Source of the DNA: G963704535 sp963704535
GTDB lineage: Bacteria; Chloroflexota; Chloroflexia; Chloroflexales; Roseiflexaceae
Assembly: GCA_963704535.1 (NCBI GenBank)
Contig: OY969916.1
Coordinates: forward strand, 4,712,001 to 4,776,000
Length of the DNA: 64,000 bases
Direction of reading: 5' to 3'
Part shown: positions 43,386 through 52,141 of the stretch, in pieces
How positions within the stretch are numbered: position 1 is the stretch's first letter
Layout of the letters: every line of letters begins with the position of its first letter
Made by a program: the position numbers and the translations under genes
Notes under the pieces: model-generated
What the model was told of the DNA's origin: nothing
Databases searched by the model: none
What the model saw: only the letters and a program-made list of their open reading frames with translations

Positions 43386-44091
43386 CGCGCACCTTTATTG
43401 TACTTCCAACCCGCGTATTGTAGAACTCCCAGATCAGCTCAGTGACGCGGCGGGCCACGTCATCCTCTGGCTGGCTCGCATCGACAACCGCAAAGTGCTT
43501 GACCAAGTGCTGCATTTCCAGGTATTCCTGGCGGCGGCGCTCAAGCGCCTCAATCGTACCCTCGCCCTTGCGGGCAAACAGGACCTCTGCCGGCGCGTCC
43601 AGATAGATGACCAGATCGGGCTTGGGGTAGATATGCAGGAGCATATAGCCATGGATGCGGTTACTCAGCGGCTGTCCTTTACCCCGGTTCGCGATATCAT
43701 ACGCATAGTAGTCGGAGAAGAAATGCCGATCGAACAATACGATATGACCGCGGTGCTGATAATACCATGCCACTCCCTGGCGAAACCACTCCTCGCTGAT
43801 CCGATTAGCCAGGCGCAAGGTCGATTTCAAGCTGGCCAGTATCCGCTTCACTCCCCCTTTGGGGCGCACCTTCACCCGATTATGATCTGGCGGGCCGGCG
43901 GTATCTGGAGCGGCGCCGCGCGCGCGTTTCAGCGCGCGAATGAGACGTGTCGTGGGCAGCATATGGTTGCTGGAGTCGAGGTTAACTCCCATGTACACAT
44001 ATTTAACCGGCAGTGGAAGGGCGTGCTCCAATCGACGGCCAATCGTGGTTTTACCAGCCCCATCCGGGCCGATCAACGCAACGGTAAACAT
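43372..44091 (-). CDS. Thymidylate-kinase-like P-loop kinase
   Basis: ATG 44091 follows AAGGAGCAATTGAGC. GPDGAGKTT is the P-loop, and FDRHFFSDYYAYD with PDLVIYLDAPAEVLFARKGE matches the thymidylate kinase fold. The protein differs from housekeeping Tmk in an insertion after the P-loop (KYVYMGVNLDSSNHMLPTTR) that is shared with the fused kinase at 61453-62793. This points to a specialised phosphorylation in polysaccharide synthesis, not dTMP metabolism. The actual substrate is unknown. Confidence 0.85.
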   Translation of the reverse strand: MFTVALIGPDGAGKTTIGRRLEHALPLPVKYVYMGVNLDSSNHMLPTTRLIRALKRARGAAPDTAGPPDHNRVKVRPKGGVKRILASLKSTLRLANRISEEWFRQGVAWYYQHRGHIVLFDRHFFSDYYAYDIANRGKGQPLSNRIHGYMLLHIYPKPDLVIYLDAPAEVLFARKGEGTIEALERRRQEYLEMQHLVKHFAVVDASQPEDDVARRVTELIWEFYNTRVGSTIKVRDVQG

Positions 44092-44093
44092 GC

Positions 44094-45294
44094 TCAATTG
44101 CTCCTTCTACCAGCCGCAGTAGCGAATACCTGCTCCAATTTCTCCGCGCTGCGCTTCCAGACGAAATGATGCTCGACAAAACAGCGTGCCTCAAGATCCG
44201 GCGCCGGATTGCGCGCCCGATCGCGCAACTGTTGGACGATCAGCTCGGCGAACCGCTGCTTATTCCCCGCAACCTGGACTGGCGGACGCTTGCCCTCTTC
44301 GGTACGCAGACCATCAGCGGCCAATAGCGAAGCAACCACCGGAACCTCCATCGCCATCGCCTCAAGCAATTTGTTCTGTATTCCAGCGCCGAAGCGTAAC
44401 GGCGCGGCGAAGACCGTCGCTTGCTCGAGATATGGCCGGACGTCATCGACAAATCCAGTCACCGTAACGCCAGGGCGTCGTCCAGCCTTGATCAGCCGTG
44501 GCGTTGGATCGCGCCCGACAATCAGCGCCTGCGCATCGGGAACCGAACGTTGAACCAGCGGCAGAATCTCCTCGATCAGATACAGGGCCGCATCGGTGTT
44601 CGGTGGATAATCCATCGCGCCGGTAAAAATGATCGTGTTAGGCCCCCGCTCCTGTGGCGAACGGCGCCAGAAATCGAGATCAACGCCATTTGGTACTACT
44701 GCCGCCTGTTTGCTTACATCCCCAAGCAGCGCCTCACGATCTCGGCACGAAGCAAAGATGAGCTGTGCCGCCTGTTGCGCCAGGGCACGTTCGGTGCGGC
44801 GCACCTGGACGTAATCCAGCAGCAGAACCGGCAGTTTGGAAAGGCGCGCGTAGCGCATACTCCCACGAATCTTCATCGACGTCGCATCGCACATATCAAC
44901 GACGATCGGGATGCGTTTCAGGTGCTTGACCACCGGCGAGGTTCGCTTGCCGCTGAATAGCGCAGCATCGAACGCCTCTTCCCGGAGCAGGCGCTCGATC
45001 GCCGCACCCATCTGCTGCACCGCTTCGTCAGCCTGATCCTCGCCGGCGAGCGAACGTAATCGAACTCAGGGCCTTATATTGCATCGAACGGCCCTTATGT
45101 GCAGAGGTAAAGGTGAGCACACGCTCGGTGAATGGTTCTAGCGCCGCGCTATGCTCGGGTGCGAAGCTTGCACCCACAATTGAAAGCAAGCTGATCGTAT
45201 GGCGCTGTGCCAACTCCTTAATCAGGAAGTAGTGACGTAGATAGCCACTCGTGAGCGGGAACGGGAAGCCGTTTGTTAGGTAAAGGATACGCAT
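44094..45294 (-). pseudogene. GT4-type glycosyltransferase, frameshifted
   Basis: The N-terminal frame from ATG 45294 (MRILYLTNGFPFPLTSGYLR) ends after about 88 codons. The C-terminal frame reads from SLAGEDQADEAVQQMG to the stop at 44094 with VVPNGVDLDFW, IFTGAMDYPPNTDAALYLIE and the donor-binding APLRFGAGIQNKLLEAMAME. One extra A in GATTACGTTCGC near 45050 explains the break. If the lesion is real, the enzyme is lost. The family transfers sugars from nucleotide donors at the cytoplasmic face. Confidence 0.85.
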
Positions 45295-45295
45295 C

Positions 45296-46366
45296 CTATG
45301 AACTCCTGCGCTTCATCGATGGCGAATCACCCCAATGAAGCTCACTGGCATGTGTGAGCGTATGCCGCCAGAGGGCATAATAGCGATTTGTTCGCAGCCA
45401 CTCCACCGTATTCGTTCCAAGCGATGCTTGCGGAGCCGTAGACGAACTCGAGCCGCATCAACAGGCTTGCCATGTAACGCGCCCAACAGAGCACAAACAA
45501 GGGTGTGAGCGCGAGCTGCGGTAGGTGAAGCTGTTGTGCATAATCGACGACATATGGTTGAGCCCAAGCCGAGCGCCCAAAGAACGCCGCCTGGAACGCC
45601 GAGACGTATTCGTTGTTCGTACGGGCATTCTGTAGCGCGAAAGCCGCATATGTGAGAAAAAAGAATAGATCGTAGGTTGGAAGGCCCTGAGGAGCGGCAA
45701 GCTCCCAATCGACCACACCAACCCCACCATTGCCCAAGCTCATCACGTTTGGATGGCTCAAATCGCCGTGTTCAAAGACCGAACGGCAATTCCAGCGCAG
45801 CCAGCGGCGCAACCAACTCCTGCGTGCGTTCCAACAAACGAAGCTCCTCGCCCGACCAGGGAACCAGACTCTCCAAACGTTTCAGCGGTTCTTCAACCAA
45901 CCGTTTATACCAATCGATAGTGGGCCGCTCCGTACCCGGACGTGGCTGTTGGAGATCGATCAGCCAGGCGCTTACGGCTTGACAACTTTGATCGAGGCCG
46001 CGCCGAATGGTCGCGGGATCGATCGGCGGCCCCACCAGCGCCGTCTCAATCAGGATTGGGCGACCAAGATACTCCTCGAAAGCGACCACGCGCGGAATCG
46101 AGTTCGAACCCGCCTGGCTTAAGCGCGTGACAGGCTCGCAGATTGGCAACCTCCCGTTCGATGCTCGCGCTCGTACCACTCAGACGCGGTAATTTCGCGA
46201 CCAACACGGGCTCGGCTGAACCAACCGGCACCAACAGGAAGACCACATGGCTCGAAGCCCGGAACCGCGGCGTCACGACGACACCTGTCAGCCGTCCACC
46301 TGCGGCGTAACGTTCCAGCTCCAGCCGCCGCCTGTTGGATTCTAGAAATGTGAGAACAGTATTCAT
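45296..46366 (-). pseudogene. APH-fold kinase, three frameshifts
   Basis: Pieces in different frames build one aminoglycoside-phosphotransferase-fold protein. The N-terminal part (ASSHVVFLLVPVGSAEPVLV, later ASIEREVANLRACHAL) is followed by SIPRVVAFEEYLGRPILIET. Next comes the catalytic loop FEHGDLSHPN and the metal motif GVVDWELA, and then a C-terminal part in a third frame (EWLRTNRYYALWRHTLTHAS). Single extra bases near 46095 (TTCGAAC), 45807 (TTCGGTC) and 45407 (TACGGTGG) explain all three breaks. APH-fold enzymes phosphorylate small hydroxyl substrates; here the context suggests a sugar or lipid carrier. It parallels the intact gene at 53803-54858. Confidence 0.8.
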
Positions 46367-46450
46367 TCAACAGTAAACGAATGATAGTCAGGCGCGATGA
46401 CAGCAGCGTAAAAAAGCTTCGCCAGGGCATAAAGAAGCTTTAATAATCGC

Positions 46451-47050
46451 TTAATGTCCCTTGCGAGCGACAATGCTAAAGCACGGGGCGAGGAGCGGAA
46501 GCGCACCGCTACGCACGAGCGCGCGGCCGAGTATCGCCTTGAGGAATGATCCCTTGCCGCTACGTCGCCTTCCAAGCGAAAGGAGCAATGCGGAGGAGTC
46601 CAGGAGAGGAACTATCTCGGCACAGGCTTCGAAATTCGGCCAATGCCAGTATGCCGCGAGTTCATCCAGGCCACGCTGTCGCAGCGCTCTCAAGTAGCTG
46701 GTTGAAAAACGTGGCCGCTCACCGCGCCGTAACCGGCTCAACGAAAACGGATGATACCCCTCCATATACAGCCAGCCCTGCGAACGAAGCACATCGATTG
46801 CGTTTCGCAGCTGTGAGAACGAGGGGTTATGCGCCACGACAACATCGTATTGCTCGGTTCCCGTACCTTGTCGCTCCGCGATCATCGTCAGAGAATCACT
46901 GAACAGCTTCAACGACTCAATCAGCGCGCCGCGTGCAGGGCCAATGTACGCAACAGCTCCCAAATTCGGATCAGGCAGCAAGAAGCGCCAATCCACACGG
47001 CGCGAGGCTTGGAGTAATGTGTCATTATCCATCTGTACATCGGCTAGCAT
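46451..47050 (-). CDS. SAM-methyltransferase-like protein, divergent
   Basis: The start is uncertain. ATG 47050 is chosen because further upstream the frame runs into a palindromic repeat; ATG 47032 is also possible. WRFLLPDPNLGAVAYIGPAR and QYDVVVAHNPSFSQLRNAID have the order of class I methyltransferase strands, but the glycine motif is degenerate (YIGPARG). The protein resembles that at 54809-55510 in the opening WxFLLP segment. Both sit next to an APH-fold kinase. It may be a methyltransferase or a catalytically dead relative. The C-terminus is basic (SLGRRRSGKGSF). Confidence 0.6.
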   Translation of the reverse strand: MLADVQMDNDTLLQASRRVDWRFLLPDPNLGAVAYIGPARGALIESLKLFSDSLTMIAERQGTGTEQYDVVVAHNPSFSQLRNAIDVLRSQGWLYMEGYHPFSLSRLRRGERPRFSTSYLRALRQRGLDELAAYWHWPNFEACAEIVPLLDSSALLLSLGRRRSGKGSFLKAILGRALVRSGALPLLAPCFSIVARKGH

Positions 47051-47054
47051 GGTG

Positions 47055-47103
47055 CGGTGGGGAGGTGTGGAGGGGCCGCCCTCCACGATCTTATTTTCTC
47101 CCA
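47055..47103. repeat. Short hairpin repeat
   Basis: GTGGAGGGGCC and the near-inverse GGCCGCCCTCCAC fold around a small loop, flanked by GGGGAGG and ATTTTCTCCCA. It resembles the G-rich cores of the other intergenic repeats and lies just before the methyltransferase-like gene. Confidence 0.45.
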
Positions 47104-47161
47104 CGTTCATCTTCTCCACCAGAACGCAAATCAGTATAAAATGTAGAATACATCGACCAAT

Positions 47162-48298
47162 TTACTTACAGAATGGGCTCATCGCATCGAACAACGATGG
47201 GATTGGCACCGGGTATGGATGATAGACCGCATACGCAGGTTTATTCGCCATCACCTGCCCCAATATGTTTCGCTGGAGTGCTTCGGCCTGCTCAATCAAG
47301 GGGTTTATCTTCTCAGGGAATGCGAACCGAAACATCATGTAGTAGGCCATGAAGCTCAACCGCTCATACTGAAGCGAGAACACCATTCGCTGCGCGACTT
47401 CCTGTGGATCAATCGGCCGCACGATCACCTCAGAGGACTCGTGACTACCGACAAAGAACAACCGATCGAATGTGCCGGCTAAACCACCGAAACCACGCCC
47501 AAATAACCGCTTTGGATGCATATCGACAAACATTTGGCGTTTGACGAGCGGCATCACGCGGCCCAACACCCTGGCCGACACTGAACCTCTACGCCGTCCC
47601 CCCGGCACCACGCGCTCCGCTGATTGGAACAGTTTCATTGTTCGCAGCCGTACACGATCGCTGCGCCCAACCAATGCCCGGTAATGCGGCAAATCGCTCA
47701 GATGCCAATCCCACACACGGATCGGTTCGGGAATGCCGTAGATACGTTTCCCATCACCGCTGATATACACCCATTCGTCGCCGATGTACTCGGCACCGCG
47801 TGACATGAACGCCAGCAGCGACTCGGTCTTGCCGCCCTTCGACCAGCCAGTCGTGACGACGCCAACCCCATTGTACGTGAACGCCGAGGCATGCAGCGGC
47901 AATGCGCCTCTACCCAGCACCGTCAAGTTCAGGATCGGTATCAGCAGCGGCACGGCCGGCAGCCCGCTCTCGCAGACAATCTCGCACTGCTCACCAATCT
48001 GCTCGAATGCGATCCGCACTTTGGCCCGCGCTTTATGCTTGCTGCGCAGCACCAGGAAGGCATCCTCCGTGAATGCAGCCTCGTCCACACCCAGGTAGTG
48101 CAACCGCGAATTGAGCGGGAGCTGATCTACAAAGCGGATCGTGATATCCGGCTCGCCGGTGAGCGGGGATTGAATTGGCCCAAGCTGCCGGCTGACGGCA
48201 GCCGCATCACTCAGCGAAGGGTTCACCAGCCGGATACCGGCAAGACCATGCAGGTCATAATCTATCTGCGTAGCGACGTGCCCATTGGAAGAGGACAT
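47162..48298 (-). CDS. HPr-kinase-like P-loop protein
   Basis: ATG 48298 (MSSSNGHVATQIDYDL) follows AAGGGTG. The first 130 residues are beta-rich. The second half has LHASAFTYNGVGVVTTGWSK and the P-loop GWSKGGKTE, then GAEYIGDEWVYI, matching the kinase core of HPr kinase/phosphorylase-like proteins. A long C-terminal region follows, with RMVFSLQYERLSFMAYYMMF. Such homologues in biosynthetic clusters phosphorylate peptide or sugar substrates rather than HPr. The neighbours here are a sulfatase-fold enzyme and an APH-fold kinase. Confidence 0.75.
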   Translation of the reverse strand: MSSSNGHVATQIDYDLHGLAGIRLVNPSLSDAAAVSRQLGPIQSPLTGEPDITIRFVDQLPLNSRLHYLGVDEAAFTEDAFLVLRSKHKARAKVRIAFEQIGEQCEIVCESGLPAVPLLIPILNLTVLGRGALPLHASAFTYNGVGVVTTGWSKGGKTESLLAFMSRGAEYIGDEWVYISGDGKRIYGIPEPIRVWDWHLSDLPHYRALVGRSDRVRLRTMKLFQSAERVVPGGRRRGSVSARVLGRVMPLVKRQMFVDMHPKRLFGRGFGGLAGTFDRLFFVGSHESSEVIVRPIDPQEVAQRMVFSLQYERLSFMAYYMMFRFAFPEKINPLIEQAEALQRNILGQVMANKPAYAVYHPYPVPIPSLFDAMSPFCK

Positions 48299-48363
48299 AT
48301 CTATTTCACCCTTGATAAGATCAAGAACGTGGCTGGAAAGAAATTTCACGCGCCGCCGGCAAA

Positions 48364-49794
48364 CTACGCGACATACCCCAGCCCGCGCAGGCGCTGGAGC
48401 GTCGCCTCGTCATACTCCGCGTCGCGCGTCTCGATACGCTTATCCTCAAGCGCACGTTCCCAGGCCTCAAGCTGCTCGATCATGCTGCGAGCCACATCAG
48501 GACGCGCTGAAACAAGGTTGTTCACCTCGGCGGGGTCCCCGACCAGATCGTAGAGCTCGTGTTGTTGATTTGATTTCCAGATATATTTATAGTTGTCAGT
48601 GCGGATCATGCGCACCACCACATTATCCAGGCTCTTAGGGGTCGTATTCTCGGCGACCGTGAACGATCGATCCACAAACTCCGGCGGCGTAAGCAGGCTG
48701 TAGAAGCCATTCGCGATTGAGTCGGAGGCATCAGCACCGGCCAACTCAAGAAACGTGGGATGCAGATCGCCCAATTGAACCTGGTGGGCGGCTTGGCTCC
48801 CCGGCTGAAAACGCGCTGGGTAGCGGATGATTAAAGGCACACGCACCAGTGGCTCATACAGGGTCATCCGATGGCCCAATTGACCGTGCTCGCCCAGGCT
48901 ATCGCCATGGTCGGAAGTCACAACCAGCACCGTATCATCCAACATACCCTGCGCCTCGACAAAGCGTATCAACTCGCCGATCCTATCGTCCAAATAATGT
49001 AACGCCCCATCGTACAGCGCGCGCATGATCTCCAGGTCGTCGACACGGCGCTTCTCTGGACCTGCAAGTATCTCGACTTTGTTCGTGCTGAGTTGCGCCA
49101 CGCGCCATGGCGAGAAGCGCCCGGGCATAAAGCGCCGATTGTACGGATACGGTGGGCTATAGCGCTCGTGACACTCCATATAATTGACGAACATGAAGAA
49201 TGGAGCATCAGCTCTCCGGCTCTGAGTCAGCCAGTTTTGCATCTTTTCATTGGTGAGTTGCGCACCACTGTCCTTCCGACTCCGGCAATTCTTCATGAAC
49301 GAGCGTGCGCGCAATAACACATGTGCCAGACGTGCGGCCGGCTTCGCGAGCGAGCTACCATTTCGTTCAATTTCCTTCAGCCGTTTCGCCATTTTAGGGC
49401 GTTCTGTCCCACGAGGATTTGATACGCGCCAGACATCTTCGACGGTATCAAAACCCTGTGCCAGACCAGTTGAATCGCTAATATAGGCATTATTCGAGAA
49501 GCAGGCAGTCTGGTAGCCTTGAGCCTGGAGACGACGTGCCAGCGTCGGGAAGTCGTCGGGCAGCGCATCTTTCGATACCGTAATACCATGGTTGAGCGGA
49601 AAAAGACCTGTGAACAACGAGGCATGGACCGGCAAGGTCCAGCAACTCATCGAGATAGCTTGATCATATAACGTGCCCTGGGCTGCCAACTTATCAATGT
49701 TAGGGGTTGTATTTCGATGGTAGCCATAACACGACAGGTTCGCCGCTCGCACGCTATCCATCACCAGCAGGATGATATTTGGCTGCTTTGGCAT
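48364..49794 (-). CDS. Sulfatase-fold enzyme, cytoplasmic, lacking the sulfatase Cys
   Basis: ATG 49794 (MPKQPNIILLVMDSVRAANL) follows GGGAGG. The alkaline-phosphatase-superfamily core shows metal site LVMDSVR, the nucleophile region SCWTLPVHASLFTG, and VTSDHGDSLGEHGQLGHR. In true sulfatases the nucleophile position is Cys or Ser in CxPxR; here it appears to be Thr with His in place of Arg. Phosphate or phosphoglycerol chemistry is therefore as likely as sulfate hydrolysis. No signal peptide is present. The C-terminus LQRLRGLGYVA resembles the end of the CysC protein nearby. Confidence 0.85.
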   Translation of the reverse strand: MPKQPNIILLVMDSVRAANLSCYGYHRNTTPNIDKLAAQGTLYDQAISMSCWTLPVHASLFTGLFPLNHGITVSKDALPDDFPTLARRLQAQGYQTACFSNNAYISDSTGLAQGFDTVEDVWRVSNPRGTERPKMAKRLKEIERNGSSLAKPAARLAHVLLRARSFMKNCRSRKDSGAQLTNEKMQNWLTQSRRADAPFFMFVNYMECHERYSPPYPYNRRFMPGRFSPWRVAQLSTNKVEILAGPEKRRVDDLEIMRALYDGALHYLDDRIGELIRFVEAQGMLDDTVLVVTSDHGDSLGEHGQLGHRMTLYEPLVRVPLIIRYPARFQPGSQAAHQVQLGDLHPTFLELAGADASDSIANGFYSLLTPPEFVDRSFTVAENTTPKSLDNVVVRMIRTDNYKYIWKSNQQHELYDLVGDPAEVNNLVSARPDVARSMIEQLEAWERALEDKRIETRDAEYDEATLQRLRGLGYVA

Positions 49795-49880
49795 TGTTTC
49801 CTCCCTAAGATCATTCATTGCCGACAACGTGCTGCCAACCTAAACTGACACACATATCACCAAGGCACCTATCGTGCTTA

Positions 49881-49996
49881 AACAAGGGTCCGGGGGCGCC
49901 GATCTACTTTACAATGTGAGTGGGTGAGGCTGAGGGGCTACCCCCTCAAACCCCCTTTTTCCCAGAACTGTAATGCACCAAAGAACCTTGTCTTAC
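49881..49996. repeat. Palindromic intergenic repeat, family A
   Basis: The elements in order are AACAAGGGTCCGGGGGCGCC, CTTTACAATGTGAGTGGG, TGAGGGG...CCCCTCA, AACCCCCTTTTT, CCCAGAACTGTAATGCACC and AAAGAACCTTGTCTTAC. It is the inverse of the 53674 copy. Its right end touches the stop codon of the phosphodiesterase gene at 49996. Confidence 0.8.
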
Positions 49997-51366
49997 TACA
50001 TATCCTTAAATAGACTTACACCATCCATATCAGATGGAACAGGCACTTCAAGCAACTCAAGAATGGTTGGCGCCATATCGGCGATATATGGTCGACGTAA
50101 GGGCTGTTTGACCCCGCGAACATAGACCAGCGCATCGGGAGTCGTGTGCATACCAACCAAAGACTTGCCCTTGAAGATCAGGCTGGGCTTGCCAAGCGCC
50201 CCTTTTGGGTCATAACCGTCACGCATCGCCAGGACTAGGTCGGCCCCCACGTCGGCGTAAGGGCCGTGATACAGCTCCTCGCGGGTGTAAACTCGTTCGA
50301 CCATTGGTTCACCGGTAGCCGGATCAGTCATGCCCATAGCCGCCTCGGCGACCTCACGGCGCACACGCTCGTACTCAGCGCCCATGGCGATGTGTCCACC
50401 CGGCTCACGACCCTTGACATTGAGAAAAATCCGGCCAGGATCCAGGCTATAGGCTACACTCGCAGGCGCCATGTCCTGAAGCCCTTCCGGTTGCTCCTTG
50501 GCATACTGAAGGTAGCCGGCATCATGAAGCCAGCTATTGACGTAAACCTCTTGCCGGATCGAGCAGAAGCCGTGATCCGACAGGATGACAAGCGTTGTAT
50601 CCTCGTCGAGCCAACTACGCACTTCGCCAAGCACCTGGTCGAGCCGCTTGTAGAACTCCAGAAAAGCTGGCGCGTATTTCATGTGGCCCTGCTCCATCTC
50701 TTCCCAGAAGAAATGATGCAGCCGATCGGTCTCCATAATGTGAGCCATGAAGAAGTCCCACGGCTCCTGGCGCCAGAAATATCGCATCGCATCGATTCGC
50801 CGCTCGAATACCTCGTCCAGATGAGATAGAAAACTATCCTTGTCCTGGCGAGCGCGCCACGGGTCGGCGTCTACGCAGTAATTCAACCGCTTCAGCGCCT
50901 GGGCAACCTCGGCATTGGGCGCAGCCTTCTCGACATTGGGGCTCAGGAAGCAACCCACGACGATACCATTGACCTGACGCGATGGGTATGTGACCGGCAC
51001 ATTCATGGCAAACACACGCTTGCCAGCGGCGCTCAGGATCTCCCAGATCGCTGGGCTGCGCATATTGCGCGAGGTAGGAATGAACGTCTTGAGGGAGCCA
51101 GGCTGACGCTCTACGAACCCATAAATATTATGTTTACCAGGATTTTGCCCGGTCATGAATGACGACCATGCCACCGACGAAACATTTGGCAGCGTCGTAT
51201 CCATCTGCACAAACGCCCCCTCGCCGACGATCGCGCGGAAGTTCGGCAGCTCGCCGGCCTGGAACAACTTTTGGATATAGGTATAGGGCACGCCGTCGAT
51301 CCCGAGGACGACTACACGCTTCTTACGCTGCTTGTTTCCACCACGAAATTTATCGAATAGGCGCAT
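49996..51366 (-). CDS. Type I phosphodiesterase/nucleotide pyrophosphatase-like enzyme (copy 1)
   Basis: The alkaline-phosphatase-fold core has VVVLGIDGVPYTYIQ (metal site), TTLPNVSSVAWSSFMTGQNP (nucleophile region), AHIMETDRLHHFFW, VILSDHGF and VGMHTTPDALVYV. This is the arrangement of phosphodiesterase/phosphatase family members. The protein has no signal peptide and a basic N-terminus (RGGNKQRKKR), so it is probably cytoplasmic. It is paralogous to the protein at 52142-53563. With CysC between them it suggests handling of activated phosphate or sulfate donors. The substrate is unknown. Confidence 0.88.
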   Translation of the reverse strand: MRLFDKFRGGNKQRKKRVVVLGIDGVPYTYIQKLFQAGELPNFRAIVGEGAFVQMDTTLPNVSSVAWSSFMTGQNPGKHNIYGFVERQPGSLKTFIPTSRNMRSPAIWEILSAAGKRVFAMNVPVTYPSRQVNGIVVGCFLSPNVEKAAPNAEVAQALKRLNYCVDADPWRARQDKDSFLSHLDEVFERRIDAMRYFWRQEPWDFFMAHIMETDRLHHFFWEEMEQGHMKYAPAFLEFYKRLDQVLGEVRSWLDEDTTLVILSDHGFCSIRQEVYVNSWLHDAGYLQYAKEQPEGLQDMAPASVAYSLDPGRIFLNVKGREPGGHIAMGAEYERVRREVAEAAMGMTDPATGEPMVERVYTREELYHGPYADVGADLVLAMRDGYDPKGALGKPSLIFKGKSLVGMHTTPDALVYVRGVKQPLRRPYIADMAPTILELLEVPVPSDMDGVSLFKDM

Positions 51367-51387
51367 TGTTGTCCTCCAGATCGTTCG

Positions 51388-52014
51388 CTAGAGATAGCCC
51401 AGATCGCGCAGGCGCTCCGTCACTTCTTCCTCTTCTTCCTCAGAATATGCCATGTTGGTATCGGCCACCACCTGCACGGGCCGTCGCTCGACATATCCCA
51501 GTTCCTCCAGCCGCGCAAGCACCTTTTCCGCGCTTTGCTCGGGTGTCTCACGCCCATCGCTATAGCAAACCACCTCGGGATCGAGCGGCGCCTCATAGGG
51601 ATCGGAGACGCCTGTGAAATTGCTAATCTCGCCGGCCAGTGCCTTCTTATACAGCCCTTTGACGTCGCGTTCGGCGAGCTTCTCAATCGAGCACTCGACA
51701 TAGACCTCGACAAAGCGGCCAATCTGCTCGCGCAGCTCGTCGCGGATCGCGCGGTAGGGCGAGATCGCCGCCGCAATCGCCACGACGTCGTTGCGGGTCA
51801 ATACCTGGCACACCCAGCCGATGCGCCGAATGTTCGTGTCACGGTCCTCTTTCGAAAAACCAAGCCCCTTGCTGAGATGGGTGCGCACCACATCACCGTC
51901 AAGCACCTCGACCTTATGAGCGCGGTCGCGCAGCTCCTGCTCGACAATCGCAGAGATAGTAGACTTACCTGCGCCTGAGAGCCCGGTAAACCAGATTGTG
52001 AAACCGATTGTCAT
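51388..52014 (-). CDS. cysC: Adenylylsulfate kinase CysC with extra C-terminal tail
   Basis: The enzyme phosphorylates adenosine 5'-phosphosulfate to PAPS. GLSGAGKST is the P-loop, followed by DGDVVRTHLSKGLGFSKEDR, SPYRAIRDELREQI and GVSDPYEAPLDPEV, all hallmarks of CysC. The usual domain ends near residue 175 (LEELGYV). A tail of about 30 residues follows, with an acidic run (YSEEEEEEVTERLRDLGYL), resembling the end of the sulfatase-fold protein at 48364. Placement inside an exopolysaccharide cluster points to PAPS for sulfating the polymer, yet no sulfotransferase or ATP sulfurylase is in this window. Confidence 0.95.
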   Translation of the reverse strand: MTIGFTIWFTGLSGAGKSTISAIVEQELRDRAHKVEVLDGDVVRTHLSKGLGFSKEDRDTNIRRIGWVCQVLTRNDVVAIAAAISPYRAIRDELREQIGRFVEVYVECSIEKLAERDVKGLYKKALAGEISNFTGVSDPYEAPLDPEVVCYSDGRETPEQSAEKVLARLEELGYVERRPVQVVADTNMAYSEEEEEEVTERLRDLGYL

Positions 52015-52141
52015 GAGAATCTCTCCTACGTATCAAAGTCATCTGACGATGGGTAGTAATGACGAACCAGGAAAGGCTGCTATCAGCCGATTGCCGATGA
52101 CAAAGCGACTGCTAGAGACGCAACGCTGCGTTACTATCCGG

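Noticed and set aside
44094..45294. Exosortase/PEP-CTERM-associated glycosyltransferase system
   Set aside because: No exosortase or PEP-CTERM protein is seen in the window; ordinary GT4 enzymes have the same motifs.
47162..48298. HPr-kinase-like protein as part of a lasso-peptide cluster
   Set aside because: No precursor peptide, leader-binding protein, protease or cyclase gene lies nearby; neighbours are polysaccharide genes.
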